A DNA stretch of 39,727 nucleotides from Nitrososphaerota archaeon. GTDB taxonomy: Archaea; Thermoproteota; Nitrososphaeria; Nitrososphaerales; Nitrosopumilaceae. Position 1 is the first letter of the stretch, and every line of letters starts with the position of its first letter. A program made the translations under genes and the position numbers. The notes beneath the pieces are model-generated. The model was not told the origin of the DNA and ran no database searches. It worked only from the letters and a program-made list of their open reading frames with translations. The stretch lies in the NCBI GenBank assembly GCA_016201435.1, contig JACQCT010000021.1, positions 1-39,727 on the forward strand, read 5' to 3'. Shown piece by piece: positions 38,813-39,727 of the stretch.

Positions 38813-39583
38813 TTAGTTGATTTTCACTTTATTTGATAGAAAAATAGCGCCTAGAATACCTATAGTTAAAATCAACATTGCAATAGGACCAAATTCAGGA
38901 ATCACAATAGTGCCAAATATTTGTAGTTGAGTTGCATCAACAGGTATCATGCAATCTAGTATCCTGTCAGATGGAGTTTCTATTTGCACACATTGTGAAA
39001 TAAAACCATCAATTTTTACAATCAACAAAGAACCAGGAGCATCTATGATTTTCTTTGGAATCTGAAATTCTTGCAATACAGAACCGCTGGATATTGCACT
39101 TGCATTAACTGTAACAGTAAGAGAATGATCTATTGTAGAAATTGAAACATCACTATATTTAATCAAACTAGTGTTATTGCTTCTAACTTTGATGGTATAA
39201 TCACCAACTGGAATTAATTGTGCTTGGCTCACTTGAACTACAAATGATGTATTTCCGCTCTGATCGTTATACTTTATTTTAACATCATAAGTACCAGAAG
39301 TAGCACCTTCACCTAATACAAAATCATGAGTAAACTGATTATTGGATAAACTGACCTGACCTACTTCGTACACATTACCTATTGGATTTATGACCATAAT
39401 TGTAGCAGGGTTGTTATTAACAACCTTAGCTACAGAGCCTGAAATGATGACTTTGTCACCTAGTTGGTAAACAGGTTTGTTTGTAGTTGCTATTATGCCA
39501 GTTGATCCTACTTGGGCATTTGCATTATTTACAACAAAAATAGCAAGGACTGATATCATCAAAAGTGCAATAGCTAGCCACAT
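38813..39583 (-). CDS. Secreted surface protein with PEFG-CTERM anchor
   Basis: 256 residues. Signal peptide 1-24 ending NANAQ, then two beta-rich domains; the first begins 'TNKPVYQLGDKVIISGS', the opening of MG2-like/Ig-like surface domains. The C-terminus carries PEFG in IVIPEFGPIAMLI, followed by a membrane helix and a basic end (NKVKIN), which is the thaumarchaeal PEFG-CTERM sorting signal. An archaeosortase would cleave at PEFG and attach the protein to a lipid. Two cysteines near residues 205 and 218 may form a disulphide. Function unknown; likely cell-surface. Confidence 0.85.
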   Translation of the reverse strand: MWLAIALLMISVLAIFVVNNANAQVGSTGIIATTNKPVYQLGDKVIISGSVAKVVNNNPATIMVINPIGNVYEVGQVSLSNNQFTHDFVLGEGATSGTYDVKIKYNDQSGNTSFVVQVSQAQLIPVGDYTIKVRSNNTSLIKYSDVSISTIDHSLTVTVNASAISSGSVLQEFQIPKKIIDAPGSLLIVKIDGFISQCVQIETPSDRILDCMIPVDATQLQIFGTIVIPEFGPIAMLILTIGILGAIFLSNKVKIN

Positions 39584-39637
39584 GAGGATTTTGGTGAAGT
39601 TTTATTGTATTTAATTGTAGGTTTACAAGTGTTGACA

Positions 39638-39727
39638 CTATAGATATGCGTCTAACCCTGTTTTTTTAGATACTCCTAATTGTTGCTTTTCTAAAACCTT
39701 TGACATTTTATCCCCCATGTTTTTAGC
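39638..39727 (-). CDS. C-terminal fragment of a gene running off the window
   Basis: The minus-strand frame is open from the window edge to a TAG at 39638-39640 and gives 29 residues, with charged, helical character (KMSKVLEKQQLGVSKKTG). Two in-frame methionines occur in it, so a short complete gene is possible too. No family can be recognised. Confidence 0.4.
   Translation of the reverse strand, partial: AKNMGDKMSKVLEKQQLGVSKKTGLDAYL

Noticed and set aside
1-39727. Search by eye for tRNA, rRNA, CRISPR arrays, insertion sequences or integrase genes
   Set aside because: No cloverleaf with a T-loop signature, no regular repeat/spacer pattern, no transposase or integrase motif was seen. A dedicated scan (tRNAscan, CRISPR finder, Rfam) would be needed to exclude small RNAs.

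Overview
The window looks like a stretch of an AT-rich ammonia-oxidising archaeon (Nitrososphaerota/Thaumarchaeota, most like the Nitrosopumilales/Nitrosotalea group). The supporting signs are archaeal information-processing genes (EF-1alpha, ribosomal protein S10, the RNA polymerase P subunit), a type II GAPDH next to a bifunctional FBP aldolase/phosphatase, a 3-hydroxyacyl-CoA dehydrogenase of the hydroxypropionate/hydroxybutyrate-cycle type, a surface protein with a PEFG-CTERM tail, NitrOD5-type signalling domains, many tiny zinc proteins, and BRE/TATA promoters about 25-29 bases before leaderless starts, several of them TTG. I read the whole window by eye; no search was run, so family names rest on recognised motifs.

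Layout. 1-9520 is a type IV pilus-like surface-appendage region: the end of a pilin-like gene, a secretion ATPase and its membrane platform, a large Ig-like surface protein, an A24 prepilin peptidase, and an opposing pair of pilin-like genes, followed by a small membrane protein with a zinc miniprotein. 9655-12748 is a tight four-gene operon (nucleotidyltransferase, F420/luciferase-like oxidoreductase, thiolase, DUF35 protein) of unknown purpose. 12819-16691 is the most unusual part: two paralogous copies of a [DNA-binding regulator + NitrOD5 domain + internally duplicated membrane protein] module. 16791-19323 holds a HEAT-repeat protein that resembles half of a deoxyhypusine hydroxylase, a DMT-type transporter and small proteins. 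19528-22024 is a receiver / histidine kinase / receiver cluster.

22248-30529 carries a Holliday-junction-resolvase-like nuclease, a flavin reductase fused to a degenerate Nudix-like domain, threonine synthase, a CDF metal exporter, GAPDH, a DsbA-like thiol oxidoreductase and HMG-CoA synthase. 30589-33720 has an apparently frameshifted ribbon-helix-helix gene, a cupin, a triple zinc-knuckle protein with a C2H2 zinc-finger protein, and the EF-1alpha/S10/RpoP group. 33866-39727 has FBP aldolase/phosphatase with a repetitive tail, a LOG-like protein, the 3-hydroxyacyl-CoA dehydrogenase, a possible PD-(D/E)XK protein, small conserved proteins, a stand-alone Lrp/AsnC-type RAM domain, the PEFG surface protein and a gene fragment running off the end.

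No tRNA, rRNA, CRISPR array, insertion sequence or integrase was seen. No gene-free stretch exceeds about 260 bases. The largest gaps (5977-6231, 18285-18519, 22025-22247) hold promoters and palindromes but no convincing gene.
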